Shown here: piece after piece, positions 19,508 to 29,378 of the stretch
How positions within the stretch are numbered: position 1 is the stretch's first letter
Layout: each line of letters starts with the position of its first letter
Source: Dehalococcoidia bacterium
GTDB lineage: Bacteria; Chloroflexota; Dehalococcoidia; Lucifugimonadales; UBA3495
Direction of reading: 5' to 3'
NCBI GenBank assembly: GCA_002724585.1
Contig: PBPE01000086.1
Location: 1-42,021, forward strand
Length of the DNA stretch: 42,021 nucleotides
Made by a program: the position numbers and the translations under genes
The notes under the pieces: model-generated
What the model was told of the DNA's origin: nothing
Database searches by the model: none
Seen by the model: the letters and a program-made list of their open reading frames with translations, nothing else

Positions 19508-20194
19508 TCATTGGTCTACACCTGAACGTTCCACGAGCGCAAGGAATAGGTTTGAAAAGCTTCGAGGTACCTGATCTTGCAATTCAGGATTGCATTGCAA
19601 GCCGATCACCCAGCTATGCTCGGGGCTTTCTAGTCCTTCAATAATTCCATCCTCTATCGAATAAGCTGTACTCATTAACTTTGGGGACCGTTGTATTTCC
19701 CGTAAGCCGGAAGTATGGTTGCTGTTCACTCTGAAAAATCCTGCACTCCCTATAACAGCCGAAGCCTTTGCGCCCGGAGATAGGTAAATAGTGTGACTTA
19801 GGTTTTTACCTGTGTCAGAACAGTTTTCTGAATGTCCAGTGACTTGTTGGGGAGGTTTGCCGCCTTGGCACATATTCAATATGTGTAATCCTCTTCCTAT
19901 AGCTAATATCGGTAAGTCTAGAGCTAAGGCTTTTCTAGTAACATTTAATTCAAATTCATCTTGATCTTTTCTAATTGTTTCAGAATCTGGCGTCTGTCGT
20001 TTTGTATATTCCGTTGACCCGAAAACGTTAGGCCCGTCAGTTAGCAGAATAGCTGAAGCGTTATTCAGTTGGTTGTTTAATGTTCCGTTATCGTGCGGAG
20101 TCATTACTTTTGTAATGGCTCCCATAGATTCTAGTATCTGCACATATAAATATGCGCTTTCAAGGTTGGTGCTGGTAATAGCGACGACAGACAT
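19508..20194 (-). CDS. Class I glutamine amidotransferase-like / peptidase C26 (PuuD-like) homologue with degenerate catalytic residues
   Basis: LPILAIGRGLHILNMCQGGKPPQQV aligns by eye to the PuuD PxLGICRGxQxxNVxxGG motif; EDGIIEGLESPEHSWVIGLQCNPEL aligns to the DGxIEAxE...GVQWHPE region. Confidence 0.75.
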   Translation of the reverse strand: MSVVAITSTNLESAYLYVQILESMGAITKVMTPHDNGTLNNQLNNASAILLTDGPNVFGSTEYTKRQTPDSETIRKDQDEFELNVTRKALALDLPILAIGRGLHILNMCQGGKPPQQVTGHSENCSDTGKNLSHTIYLSPGAKASAVIGSAGFFRVNSNHTSGLREIQRSPKLMSTAYSIEDGIIEGLESPEHSWVIGLQCNPELQDQVPRSFSNLFLALVERSGVDQ

Positions 20195-20485
20195 AAATAC
20201 ATCTGTAATTATAGCGCATTTTGAGCGCTAGTTTACATATTGTTTGGTCGTTATTGGCGTTAAAACAGTGGTTTAGGCAAGAATATATCGATATAAGTTA
20301 TAATCATACTAATCTGCCGGGAATGTATATGATAATTCAAGTGTATTTTCGGATCGCTTGGCTTGCATAAATGCCTAGCACCCAACCCGTGATATCGTTA
20401 AAAGTGCTCTATGTATTTGTTTTCACAAGGTGAGATAATTCTAGTAGCAATTTGGCTTCATAAGTTGTTGTAATCGAGGCTGACC

Positions 20486-21613
20486 ATGAAAGAAGTTATT
20501 AAAGAGGCAGTTGATTTACTCCGAAAAGACAAACCTTGCGTCTTAGCAACCGTTGTCAGGACGAAAGGCTCTACACCACAAAAACCTGGCGCCATGTTGT
20601 TGGTTAAGGAAGATGGTACTGGTGTTGGGACTCTCGGTGGAGGTTGTGTTGAAGGTGATATTTGGTTTGCCGCCAGAGAGATGTTACGGAATAATGCTGG
20701 CCCCGAATTCAAGGAATATTTTCTGAATGAAGATATCGCTGCCCGAGATGGATTGGTCTGTGGCGGAACTATGTATTTTTATCTGGAGCCCATGACTAAT
20801 GCCAAAGTCTTTGATGATATTGGTCAAAAGGTGATAGACGCTTATGAAGGTGGTGAACCAGTGGCTTTGGCTACTGTAGTCGCGGACGGAAGCGACGCAG
20901 GCTTTCTGGGATCCAAGTTGCTATTAAGTGTAGACGGGACGGTCAATGGTTCATTGGGAAGTGTCTCGCTTGATGAAAGAGCGATAGAGATAGCTAAAAG
21001 GGTAGCAGATCTAGGAGCTATTGAAAGTTTTGTCACTGATGAAGGTCTGGAAGTTTTTATAGAGGGATTTACTACTCCGCCAACTCTGATAATGGTGGGT
21101 GGCGGTCATGTTGGTAAAGCTACGGCAGACCTTGCTCACAATTTAGGATATTCAGTACATGTTGTTGACGATCGCTCTGAGTTTTCCAATTCAGATCGCT
21201 TTCCTTATGCTAACGAGACGATTGTTACTGGCTATCAAGATTGGTCAAAACAGATAAAGATAAATGTTAATACGTTTATAGTAGTGGCAACTAGAGGTCA
21301 TCGTTATGACGATCTGGCTCTCGAGTCAGCACTTGATACACCGGCTCGTTATATTGGTTTGTTGGGTAGTAGAAGAAAAACATTAATGATTTATCAGAGA
21401 CTCTTGTCCCAAGGCATATCGGTAGATCGCCTGAAGGACGTTAAATCCCCTATTGGGTTGGATATCGGTGCGCTCACTCCGGAGGAGATAGCAGTTAGCA
21501 TAATGTCAGAGATTATTATGGAGCGTCGAGGAGGACAGGGAAGTCCCTTGCAAATGGGTGAATGGTACCTGAATAGAGCTTCAGATATAGTCGATCAGTC
21601 CATTAACGTTTGA
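20486..21613 (+). CDS. XdhC/CoxI-family protein (molybdenum hydroxylase maturation factor)
   Basis: PCVLATVVRTKGSTPQKPGAMLLVKEDGTGVGTLGGGCVEGDI and LIMVGGGHVGKATADLAHNLGYSVHVVDDR; RYIGLLGSRRKT. Confidence 0.92.
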   Translation: MKEVIKEAVDLLRKDKPCVLATVVRTKGSTPQKPGAMLLVKEDGTGVGTLGGGCVEGDIWFAAREMLRNNAGPEFKEYFLNEDIAARDGLVCGGTMYFYLEPMTNAKVFDDIGQKVIDAYEGGEPVALATVVADGSDAGFLGSKLLLSVDGTVNGSLGSVSLDERAIEIAKRVADLGAIESFVTDEGLEVFIEGFTTPPTLIMVGGGHVGKATADLAHNLGYSVHVVDDRSEFSNSDRFPYANETIVTGYQDWSKQIKINVNTFIVVATRGHRYDDLALESALDTPARYIGLLGSRRKTLMIYQRLLSQGISVDRLKDVKSPIGLDIGALTPEEIAVSIMSEIIMERRGGQGSPLQMGEWYLNRASDIVDQSINV

Positions 21614-21622
21614 GCAACTAAT

Positions 21623-22225
21623 ATGGCTGGTTTCGTCTCTATTCTCTTAGCTGCTGGTAAGTCCCAACGCATGGGAGAACCGAAAGCCCTATTGAATTGG
21701 GGAGGCATTAGTTTAGTTCAATATCAAGTGTCGACTTTAATCGAGTCAGGATCTCAAGAAGTAATTGTAGTTTTGGGTCATAATGCCGAGTTGATTGAGC
21801 CTCACCTCAAAGGGTTTAGTAAGGTTCGCTGTGTAATCAATGAAGATTACATGCTAGGAAGAACCTCCTCAATCAAAGTTGGTGTAAAAGCCATTGGCAT
21901 CGTTGATCCGGACTGCATTTTATTCTTGAATGTGGACCAGCCGAGAAACACAGAAGTAATCGCCCGTTTACTGCTGAACCACAAATGGAGCCGTAACCAC
22001 ATAACCGTTCCAACATACGATGGAAAAGGCGGACATCCCATAATATTCGGGACAGAATTCACGTCCGATTTGTTGAACATTACGGAGGAGACGTTTGGAT
22101 TCAGATCAATCATGACTAGTCATACGTCAAAAGTCGAGAGAGTTAGTGTCAGTGACCCTTGTGTATTGTGGGATTTAAATACTCCAGAACAATATGCAGA
22201 TGCATTGCAAAATCTAAATATGTGA
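21623..22225 (+). CDS. MobA-like NTP transferase (MocA-like molybdenum cofactor cytidylyltransferase family)
   Basis: ILLAAGKSQRMGEPKALLNWGG signature; directly downstream of xdhC-like gene. Confidence 0.88.
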   Translation: MAGFVSILLAAGKSQRMGEPKALLNWGGISLVQYQVSTLIESGSQEVIVVLGHNAELIEPHLKGFSKVRCVINEDYMLGRTSSIKVGVKAIGIVDPDCILFLNVDQPRNTEVIARLLLNHKWSRNHITVPTYDGKGGHPIIFGTEFTSDLLNITEETFGFRSIMTSHTSKVERVSVSDPCVLWDLNTPEQYADALQNLNM

Positions 22226-22702
22226 CGCAGAGTAACCTATATCGATTTGTAAATCGTTACTCTTAGCAGCCGTCACTGCTAAATAGTCGCACCTTTCATT
22301 GTGTTTGTCTCCACTGTGACCTTTCACCCATCTGATTGTTACACTGTGATGCGCGCAAAGATCGAGTAGTCTTTCCCATAAATCAGGATTTATTGCTCGC
22401 TCCTTTTTATTCCGCATCCAATTATTCAACCTCCATCGGGACGCCCAGCCTTTATTAATGGCGTCTACAACGTACTTTGAGTCACTGTAGACATCCACGT
22501 TGGAAACCTGCTGTAATGATTCTAAAGCTTTTATAACAGCTAGAATTTCCATGCGATTATTTGTAGTTAATTGGTATCCCCCAGATATTTCTTGAGATTG
22601 TCCTTCAATAGTAATTACAGATCCATATCCTCCTGGCCCAGGGTTGCCTAGGCAAGATCCGTCTGTATAAATTGTTATTCGTGGGTTGGAGACATGGTTC
22701 AT
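22214..22702 (-). CDS. rnhA: Ribonuclease HI
   Basis: IYTDGSCLGNPGPGGYG, TTNNRMEILAVIKAL, VYSDSKYVVDAINKGW, VKGHSGDKHNERCDYLA; all four acidic active-site positions present. Confidence 0.96.
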   Translation of the reverse strand: MNHVSNPRITIYTDGSCLGNPGPGGYGSVITIEGQSQEISGGYQLTTNNRMEILAVIKALESLQQVSNVDVYSDSKYVVDAINKGWASRWRLNNWMRNKKERAINPDLWERLLDLCAHHSVTIRWVKGHSGDKHNERCDYLAVTAAKSNDLQIDIGYSASHI

Positions 22703-22708
22703 AAGCTA

Positions 22709-23974
22709 TTACTCAGACGTCCTTTGTACTAGATTTGATGGCATCATCAGTGAGCTGACGAATCCTATTGCGAACAATATTGCTGAGAAATAAAATGCAG
22801 ATTGCCATCCGAAAACTCCCACTAGCGCGCCTGCCGCAATCGATGCTATAGCTCCGAAGAAAGCATTAGATCCCCACATGAGACCTATAAATGTTGCTTC
22901 CAGTCCTTTGCTCTCTGCAACATCTATAGCAGCAGCCTGTGTTAGTGAGTTCACAGAGAATAAGAATAATCCGAATAATGCTATTGAAATCGTCATCACT
23001 ATAGTAGCCCCACCCAACACGATAGAGATTGGTAGGAAGGCTGCTGTGGCCATAATGAATGTTATCACTAGTTTTCGACTTGTAAGGTCAGATAGCACCC
23101 CGAATATAGGACCAGAAATTATTCCAGGGATCGCTAATAACGCTACATGGACGCCTACCCAAAATCCTCCAAATCCCAATTCTTGTGATAAATACAAAGG
23201 GATTACCCATAATAGTGCTCGATCTCCCATTCCTCGTACTGCGGATACTGTAAATATGGACCACATGCCTGTCCCTTTGAACGATGAGATCATGTCAGAG
23301 AATTGGGTCCTGAACTTTTCTCCAAAATTGATATTATTAGTGCTAGATCCACCAATATCCCTGAGGAATATAAAGATAAGCAGGGCGGCTACAATCATAA
23401 TGGGCGTTCCACCTCCCATTATCCATCTCCATGCTTCTGGGTTATTACTCAATACTGCTAGCAGTGATCCCACTAGTACTGGTCCAATCCAGTCCCCTAC
23501 ATTTCCGGATGAGCGATGTAATGATATAAACAAGCCTCGACGATTAGGAAAGCGTTGTGACAGGATACCTAGTGATGGTGGATGCCATAGAGCACTTCCG
23601 GCAGACGCCATTGTGAGAGCGGCAAGTATTAGCAAATACGTGGGTGAAATTGCAACCAATAGGTATCCGAATCCGATCAATAGCAGACTTAACGCTAGAG
23701 CTTCTCCCCTGCGGTGCTGAAACATATCTACAAAAAAACCACAACTCATGCTGGTGATTCCACTTGACAGTTGTCTGACAGCGTCTAATAGGCCAGCCTG
23801 TATGGGTGCAAGCCCGAATGCCATGTATATAGCTGGTATAAGGACTAGAAAACTTCTCCCGTACATGTGCTCTAGTCCGTGTGTGGAGATCAAGCTAGTG
23901 GCTATTGTTGAGTTCGTTAGGCTGTTACTTTCTGGGTATCCTGTGTCTCCGCTGGTCAAAGTCATATTACACAC
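22709..23974 (-). CDS. Major facilitator superfamily transporter
   Basis: 421 aa, about 12 hydrophobic segments; FVDMFQHRRGEALALSLLLIGFG, GILSQRFPNRRGLFISLHRSSGNVGDWIGPVL. Confidence 0.88.
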   Translation of the reverse strand: MCNMTLTSGDTGYPESNSLTNSTIATSLISTHGLEHMYGRSFLVLIPAIYMAFGLAPIQAGLLDAVRQLSSGITSMSCGFFVDMFQHRRGEALALSLLLIGFGYLLVAISPTYLLILAALTMASAGSALWHPPSLGILSQRFPNRRGLFISLHRSSGNVGDWIGPVLVGSLLAVLSNNPEAWRWIMGGGTPIMIVAALLIFIFLRDIGGSSTNNINFGEKFRTQFSDMISSFKGTGMWSIFTVSAVRGMGDRALLWVIPLYLSQELGFGGFWVGVHVALLAIPGIISGPIFGVLSDLTSRKLVITFIMATAAFLPISIVLGGATIVMTISIALFGLFLFSVNSLTQAAAIDVAESKGLEATFIGLMWGSNAFFGAIASIAAGALVGVFGWQSAFYFSAILFAIGFVSSLMMPSNLVQRTSE

Positions 23975-24133
23975 CTGTCTAAGTCAGAGTAAGGATACGG
24001 TTTTATGACCGATAGTATACACAGGATTAGATGTGGAATATATCACAAACGTGATCAGGCGAATAATAAATTTTATTTTTAATCAAACAGCACTTGTTGA
24101 GGAGTATTTGTGCCAGGAGTAAGATGTTAAACC

Positions 24134-24265
24134 ATGTGGAATAAAGATCGTGAAGGTTTGTATGTTGAATGGGAAGACCGACGTGTTCCGGTCCTAGTTC
24201 TGTCAGTATTATTATCAGTATCACTTGGAGTTCTAATATTGTTGGTATGCTTCTATGTCATTTGA
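24134..24265 (+). CDS. Small hypothetical single-TM protein (43 aa)
   Basis: My translation: MWNKDREGLYVEWEDRRVPVLVLSVLLSVSLGVLILLVCFYVI*; charged N-terminus then one hydrophobic helix. Below the ORF-track size cutoff; RBS spacing not ideal. Confidence 0.5.
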   Translation: MWNKDREGLYVEWEDRRVPVLVLSVLLSVSLGVLILLVCFYVI

Positions 24266-24351
24266 AGTAAGTGTGAGATGATGCTTGGTGATTGTTAATT
24301 CGCTTCAAGACAGACTAGTGAAAGAAATATTGTGGAGTAATTGGCATTGAT

Positions 24352-24654
24352 ATGAAATCATGGGTCGATTTAGGACGATACAACTGTGACCAATTAAGGT
24401 CTTTGGTTTCTGATCTATTGAAACGAGTGGAAGAATTAGAGAAGGATATTACCTTGCAGAGAGGAACTCCCGCTGGCATTCGGGAGGCATATTCAATCAC
24501 AAAGAGAATGCAATCAGATTGGGAACAGATTGATAGGATGGAACTGACAATACAGAAACAATCAGAATATATCGGGATGCTGGCAGAACATATTCAGAAA
24601 CTTTCAATAATATTGGAGGAGCATGGGCTAGGGGATTATGCTCCTAAATTTTAG
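24352..24654 (+). CDS. Hypothetical helical/coiled-coil protein (100 aa)
   Basis: MKSWVDLGRYNCDQLRSLVSDLLKRVEELEKDITLQRGTPAGIREAYSITKRMQSDWEQIDRMELTIQKQSEYIGMLAEHIQKLSIILEEHGLGDYAPKF; heptad-like hydrophobic spacing. Confidence 0.6.
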   Translation: MKSWVDLGRYNCDQLRSLVSDLLKRVEELEKDITLQRGTPAGIREAYSITKRMQSDWEQIDRMELTIQKQSEYIGMLAEHIQKLSIILEEHGLGDYAPKF

Positions 24655-24744
24655 AGATAATTGGATGTTTTTCGTATCTTGTACAATAAGGTTTTGATTC
24701 TTATCTCGGGTATCACGCCCTGATAAAGTTAAGGAGTGTTAGGT

Positions 24745-24909
24745 ATGTGGTCTTGGGCAACAATTGTGCTAGTTGTATTATGCGTAATAAGTTTGGTGTA
24801 TGCCTATATCTTTCGAATACAAGCGGAGACTGTTTATTTAACAGCGATTGTATTAGCGCTGTTAGCAATATTGACCCAAAGAGAGCACCATCATAAGAGT
24901 GACAGATAA
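24745..24909 (+). CDS. Small hypothetical membrane protein (54 aa)
   Basis: My translation: MWSWATIVLVVLCVISLVYAYIFRIQAETVYLTAIVLALLAILTQREHHHKSDR*; AAGGAG at 24731-24736, 8 nt before the ATG; two hydrophobic stretches. Absent from the ORF track (size cutoff). Confidence 0.7.
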   Translation: MWSWATIVLVVLCVISLVYAYIFRIQAETVYLTAIVLALLAILTQREHHHKSDR

Positions 24910-24957
24910 AGTTTTGCCGTTTACCTTTACGTGGCACGTTATTTATCGTTCAACTAA

Positions 24958-24986
24958 TTGATGAGTTGAGCTACCTGTGTTAATCT
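24958..24986 (+). promoter_or_regulatory. Candidate promoter for tRNA-Lys/tRNA-Leu
   Basis: TTGATG (24958-24963), 17 nt, TAATCT (24981-24986), 26 nt before tRNA-Lys. Confidence 0.5.
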
Positions 24987-25012
24987 TGCTTTTACGTTCG
25001 AATTGGGCAATC

Positions 25013-25088
<76 letters not shown>

Positions 25089-25121
25089 CCGGGCTAAGTG
25101 AGCTCTCGGACCAATTTGGGC

Positions 25122-25206
25122 GGGGGAGTGTCGGAATTGGTAGACGAGCATGATTTAGGATCATGTGCCGAAAGGCGTGGGAGTTCGAGTCTCCCCTTCC
25201 CCACCA
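25122..25206 (+). tRNA. tRNA-Leu (anticodon TAG), CCA encoded
   Basis: Acceptor GGGGGAG/CTTCCCC, anticodon arm CATGA-TTTAGGA-TCATG, long variable arm TGCCGAAAGGCGT, T-arm GGGAG-TTCGAGT-CTCCC, ACCA end; 85 nt class II. Confidence 0.96.
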
Positions 25207-25275
25207 GCTGAAGTGGTTATATGGATAGATTGACTGTCATTACTTACAGATAAATTCAGAAATTCGGAGGATATA

Positions 25276-26283
25276 GTGTCTCCACTTTTAGAAGTAAAAA
25301 ATCTAAGAACACATTTCTATACCTTTGAAGGAGTGGTCAAAGCCGTTGACGGGGTAAGCTACGATCTTGAAGAAGGTGAAACTCTTGGGCTAGTCGGAGA
25401 AAGCGGATGTGGCAAAAGTGTAAGCGCAATGTCGTTGATGCGTTTGATACCGGACCCGCCGGGTAAGATCGTAGAAGGAGAAATTCTGTTTGAAGGACAA
25501 GATGTCTTGCAGTTAAGCATGGATGAAATGAGGTTGATCAGAGGTGCGAAAATGTCCATGGTCTTCCAAGAGCCTATGACGTCTCTGAACCCAGTACTTA
25601 ATCTTGAAAAACAACTGGGCGAAACTTTACAGCTTCATAAAGGTATGAATAAACAGGAAGCCCGTCAGGAGTCAATAGAGTTACTCGCAAGGGTCGGTAT
25701 CCCAGACCCTGAACGTCGTATAAGCCAGTATCCACATCAATTCAGTGGCGGTATGCGTCAAAGAGTGATGATCGCTATGGCTTTAAGTTGCAACCCGAGG
25801 GTGATAATAGCAGATGAACCTACCACGGCATTGGATGTGACGATACAGGCTCAAATTCTGGAGTTGATGAAAGGGCTAACTCAAGAATTTGGGGTGGCGA
25901 TGATCGTTATTACGCACAATTTAGGCGTGGTGGCTAGATACGCAGATAGAATGAATATCATGTATGCTGGTAAGATAATAGAAAGAGGGGAATCAGCAGA
26001 AATATACAGGAATCCACGGCATCCATATACTGTAGGTTTGTTGAAGTCGGTTCCCAGGCTTGACTTGCCTCGTAGGACTAGGCTAGATCCCATTGAAGGA
26101 CAGCCTCCAGATTTAATAGCTGTTCCTACTGGATGTGCATTTCGTGCACGATGTAAATGGGCAGTGGATAAATGTGCTACAGATGAACCTGGTTTGGAAT
26201 CGGTTGCTGAAGGTCATTACTCCGCTTGCTGGAGGTCGGAAGATTTGGGGCCAGAAGCGTTAGACTTTCTCAACGACCAATAA
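25276..26283 (+). CDS. Oligopeptide/dipeptide ABC transporter ATP-binding protein (DppD/OppD-like)
   Basis: Walker A GESGCGKS, signature FSGGMRQR, Walker B VIIADEPTTALD, C-terminal oligo_HPY Cys region (TGCAFRARCKWAVDKC). Confidence 0.93.
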   Translation: MSPLLEVKNLRTHFYTFEGVVKAVDGVSYDLEEGETLGLVGESGCGKSVSAMSLMRLIPDPPGKIVEGEILFEGQDVLQLSMDEMRLIRGAKMSMVFQEPMTSLNPVLNLEKQLGETLQLHKGMNKQEARQESIELLARVGIPDPERRISQYPHQFSGGMRQRVMIAMALSCNPRVIIADEPTTALDVTIQAQILELMKGLTQEFGVAMIVITHNLGVVARYADRMNIMYAGKIIERGESAEIYRNPRHPYTVGLLKSVPRLDLPRRTRLDPIEGQPPDLIAVPTGCAFRARCKWAVDKCATDEPGLESVAEGHYSACWRSEDLGPEALDFLNDQ

Positions 26284-26362
26284 TGCGACATATATAGTAG
26301 GGAATTAAACGGCCTATTATAACGTTTATTCTTAAAACAAAATATTGTGAGAAGATGAGAGC

Positions 26363-27394
26363 ATGACCACTTTATCTACTGAAACTAACACCGGTAATAC
26401 TAGTACTCACGATGATGTACTCGTCGAGGTAAATAATCTCAAGATGCATTTTCCGGTTACCTCAGGATTGTTGTTCCAAAGAGAGGTAGCTCAGGTGAAA
26501 GCGGTGGACGGTGTAAGTTTTTCAATACGTAAAGGTGAAACATTAGGATTAGTGGGTGAAAGTGGTTGCGGTAAAACAACAACAGGGCGGTGTATTTTAC
26601 AATTATATAAACCGACTGATGGCGAAGTAATTTTCGAAGGCACTGATCTGACAAAATTAGGCAACCGTCAAATGCGCCAAATGCGTCGGCAAATGCAGAT
26701 CATTTTCCAGGATCCGTTTAGCTCGCTTAACCCTAGAATGACTGCGGGGGATATTATCGGAGAACCATTGGTTGTTCACGGACTAGTGAAAAATGGTCAA
26801 GAGAAGAGAGAAAAGGTCAGGAAGCTCTTAGATGATGTTGGCCTACACCCGTACATGGCAGACCGGTTCCCACACGAATTCAGCGGTGGACAACGCCAGA
26901 GAATAGGGGTTGCCAGAGCCTTGTCTGTCGAGCCGAAGCTGATTGTCTGTGATGAGCCCGTCTCTGCTCTTGATGTGTCCATTCAAGCTCAGGTAATAAA
27001 CCTACTTGAAGAATTACAGGAGCAATACGATCTGACTTTCCTATTTATAGCCCATGATTTGTCGGTCGTAAGGCATATAAGCGATCGTGTGGCAGTAATG
27101 TATTTAGGGAAAGTTGTTGAGATAGCAGACCGAAATGAAATATATCAAAACCCATTACATCCGTACACAAAAGCATTGTTGTCAGCAGTCCCTATCCCTG
27201 ATCCGGTCATCGACGCTCAACGTGAGCGTATCATACTAAGTGGGGAAGTACCTAGCCCGTTAAACCCACCAAGCGGATGTGTGTTTCATCCTAGATGTAG
27301 TATGGCTGTCGATAACTGTTCTCAATTTATACCAGAGCTTCGGGAAGTATCTCCGGGGCACTGGGTAGCATGCTCGGAAGTGGACGGTTACTAA
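26363..27394 (+). CDS. Oligopeptide/dipeptide ABC transporter ATP-binding protein (DppF/OppF-like)
   Basis: [53 protein letters not shown]-terminus. Confidence 0.93.
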   Translation: MTTLSTETNTGNTSTHDDVLVEVNNLKMHFPVTSGLLFQREVAQVKAVDGVSFSIRKGETLGLVGESGCGKTTTGRCILQLYKPTDGEVIFEGTDLTKLGNRQMRQMRRQMQIIFQDPFSSLNPRMTAGDIIGEPLVVHGLVKNGQEKREKVRKLLDDVGLHPYMADRFPHEFSGGQRQRIGVARALSVEPKLIVCDEPVSALDVSIQAQVINLLEELQEQYDLTFLFIAHDLSVVRHISDRVAVMYLGKVVEIADRNEIYQNPLHPYTKALLSAVPIPDPVIDAQRERIILSGEVPSPLNPPSGCVFHPRCSMAVDNCSQFIPELREVSPGHWVACSEVDGY

Positions 27395-27492
27395 GGCTTA
27401 GAGGTTTGCGCTGAGTAAGAGTTGCCAGTAATTGATAGTATTGGATACGGATTTTCTTGTAGGCGTAGTGTACCCGTGATAACATTCCTAGT

Positions 27493-29337
27493 ATGACCCC
27501 TGATTTAATTCGTAATTTCTGCATTATTGCTCATATCGACCATGGGAAGTCTACTCTCGCGGATCGATTTTTGGAGATTACTGCAACTGTCCGACCGCAA
27601 GAAATGAAAGCGCAGTTCATGGACCAGATGGATCTGGAACGAGAACGGGGTATTACCATAAAAGGTAAAGCAGTAACCATGAACCATCACTATGTTGATG
27701 GTACGTGCTATCAGTTGAATCTTATTGATACACCAGGACATGTCGATTTTAGTTACGAGGTGTCTCGCGCACTGGCAGCTTGCGAGGGAGCTCTTCTCGT
27801 CGTTGATGCAAGCCAGGGGATCGAAGCACAGACAATAGCTAACACACTATTGGCAATGGAATACGATCTTGAACTTATACCGGTAGTAAACAAAGTTGAC
27901 CTACCACAGGCCGAACCAGAGAGAGTCGCGGCAGAACTTGAGCAAGTATTTGGATTTAAACAAGATGAGATACTTTTTGTTTCCGCAAAAGAAGGTGGGG
28001 GTGCAAAAGAGATACTTGATGCTGTTATAGAACGTGTTCCACCTCCGAGAGGCCAACAAGCAAATGCGTTCAGAGCGCTAGTGTTTGATTCTGTATATAA
28101 CTCCTATAAGGGCATAATAGGCTATGTTCGTGTAGAAGACGGGGAAATATCCAAAAATGACCGCATTCTGGTGATGTCATCGGGTAAAGCTGCGGAAATT
28201 GTTGAGATAGGGATATTCGCACCTACGCCTAAGCCTGTAGAAACCCTGTACAGTGGGCAAGTTGGGTATATAGCTACAGGGTTTAAGGATGTACAGGAAT
28301 GCGGAGTAGGGGACACTCTTAGTAATTATGCTGATCCGGCTACGGATCCCCTTCCTGGTTATGTTGAACTTAAATCCATGGTATTCGCAGGCCTGTATCC
28401 TGCAGATGGCGAAGATTATAACAATCTTAGGGCTGCTCTAGAAAAATTGAGACTTAACGATGCTTCTTTATCCATGGAACCAGACACTAGCACGGCATTA
28501 GGGTTTGGATTTAGATGTGGATTTTTGGGCTTAATGCACCTAGAGATTATCCAAGAAAGATTAGAGCGTGAATATGATCTTGATTTAATTGTCACCGCGC
28601 CGAGTGTTGCATATCGGGTAATACTAAACTCCGGGGAAACGGTACTAGTTGATAATCCGTCCAAGCTTCCTTCGCCAAGTGATCTACAAGAAATACAAGA
28701 ACCGATACTTAATCTGACTATTGTAGCTCCAAGTAAGTATGTCGGAGCAATAATGGAATTAATGCACTCTCGGAGGTCAGATTATAAGCGAGTGGAATAC
28801 ATACAAGGATATGGTGATAGTGGAGGGAGTTCTAAGTCGTCCGACCAATCTAGAGTGGTAATGGAATACGCAATGCCATTGTCCGAATTATTGGCGGATT
28901 TTTTCAATCAACTAAAATCCAAGACTCAGGGATATGCTTCTCTGGATTATACGTTTGAAGGGTACAGGGCAGCACCTTTAGTGAAAGTCGATATTTTAGT
29001 CAACCATCAATCTGTTGAAGCTTTATCTATGATTGTTCATCGAGAACAGTCCGTTTACGTAGGCCGAGCTGCAGTGCAAAAACTTCATTCTACTATCCCG
29101 CGCCAGTTATTTGAGGTTCCTATACAGGCGGCGATAGGGGGACGGGTGGTTGCACGTGAAACAGTTCGAGCTGTACGAAAAGATGTGTTAGCTAAGTGCT
29201 ATGGAGGAGATATTACCCGTAAGCGCAAATTGCTCGAAAAGCAAAAAGAAGGTAAGAAGAGACTTAAAAGTATCGGTAGGGTGGAAGTGCCACAAGAGGC
29301 GTTTCTTAGTCTCTTAGGAATAGGTGACGACCGGTAA
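27493..29337 (+). CDS. lepA: Elongation factor 4 (LepA)
   Basis: NFCIIAHIDHGKSTLADRFLE, IDTPGHVDFSYEVSRALAACEGALLVVDASQG, full length 614 aa with C-terminal KCYGGDITRKRKLLEKQKEGKKRLK. Confidence 0.97.
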   Translation: MTPDLIRNFCIIAHIDHGKSTLADRFLEITATVRPQEMKAQFMDQMDLERERGITIKGKAVTMNHHYVDGTCYQLNLIDTPGHVDFSYEVSRALAACEGALLVVDASQGIEAQTIANTLLAMEYDLELIPVVNKVDLPQAEPERVAAELEQVFGFKQDEILFVSAKEGGGAKEILDAVIERVPPPRGQQANAFRALVFDSVYNSYKGIIGYVRVEDGEISKNDRILVMSSGKAAEIVEIGIFAPTPKPVETLYSGQVGYIATGFKDVQECGVGDTLSNYADPATDPLPGYVELKSMVFAGLYPADGEDYNNLRAALEKLRLNDASLSMEPDTSTALGFGFRCGFLGLMHLEIIQERLEREYDLDLIVTAPSVAYRVILNSGETVLVDNPSKLPSPSDLQEIQEPILNLTIVAPSKYVGAIMELMHSRRSDYKRVEYIQGYGDSGGSSKSSDQSRVVMEYAMPLSELLADFFNQLKSKTQGYASLDYTFEGYRAAPLVKVDILVNHQSVEALSMIVHREQSVYVGRAAVQKLHSTIPRQLFEVPIQAAIGGRVVARETVRAVRKDVLAKCYGGDITRKRKLLEKQKEGKKRLKSIGRVEVPQEAFLSLLGIGDDR

Positions 29338-29378
29338 CTTCTGGGCTCCTTGGAGCGTATTATTTCATTTGGAAATAA

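Noticed and set aside
22878-23720. 280-aa plus-strand ORF antisense to the MFS gene
   Set aside because: Low-complexity, polar composition typical of an antisense shadow frame; the minus-strand MFS protein explains the sequence.
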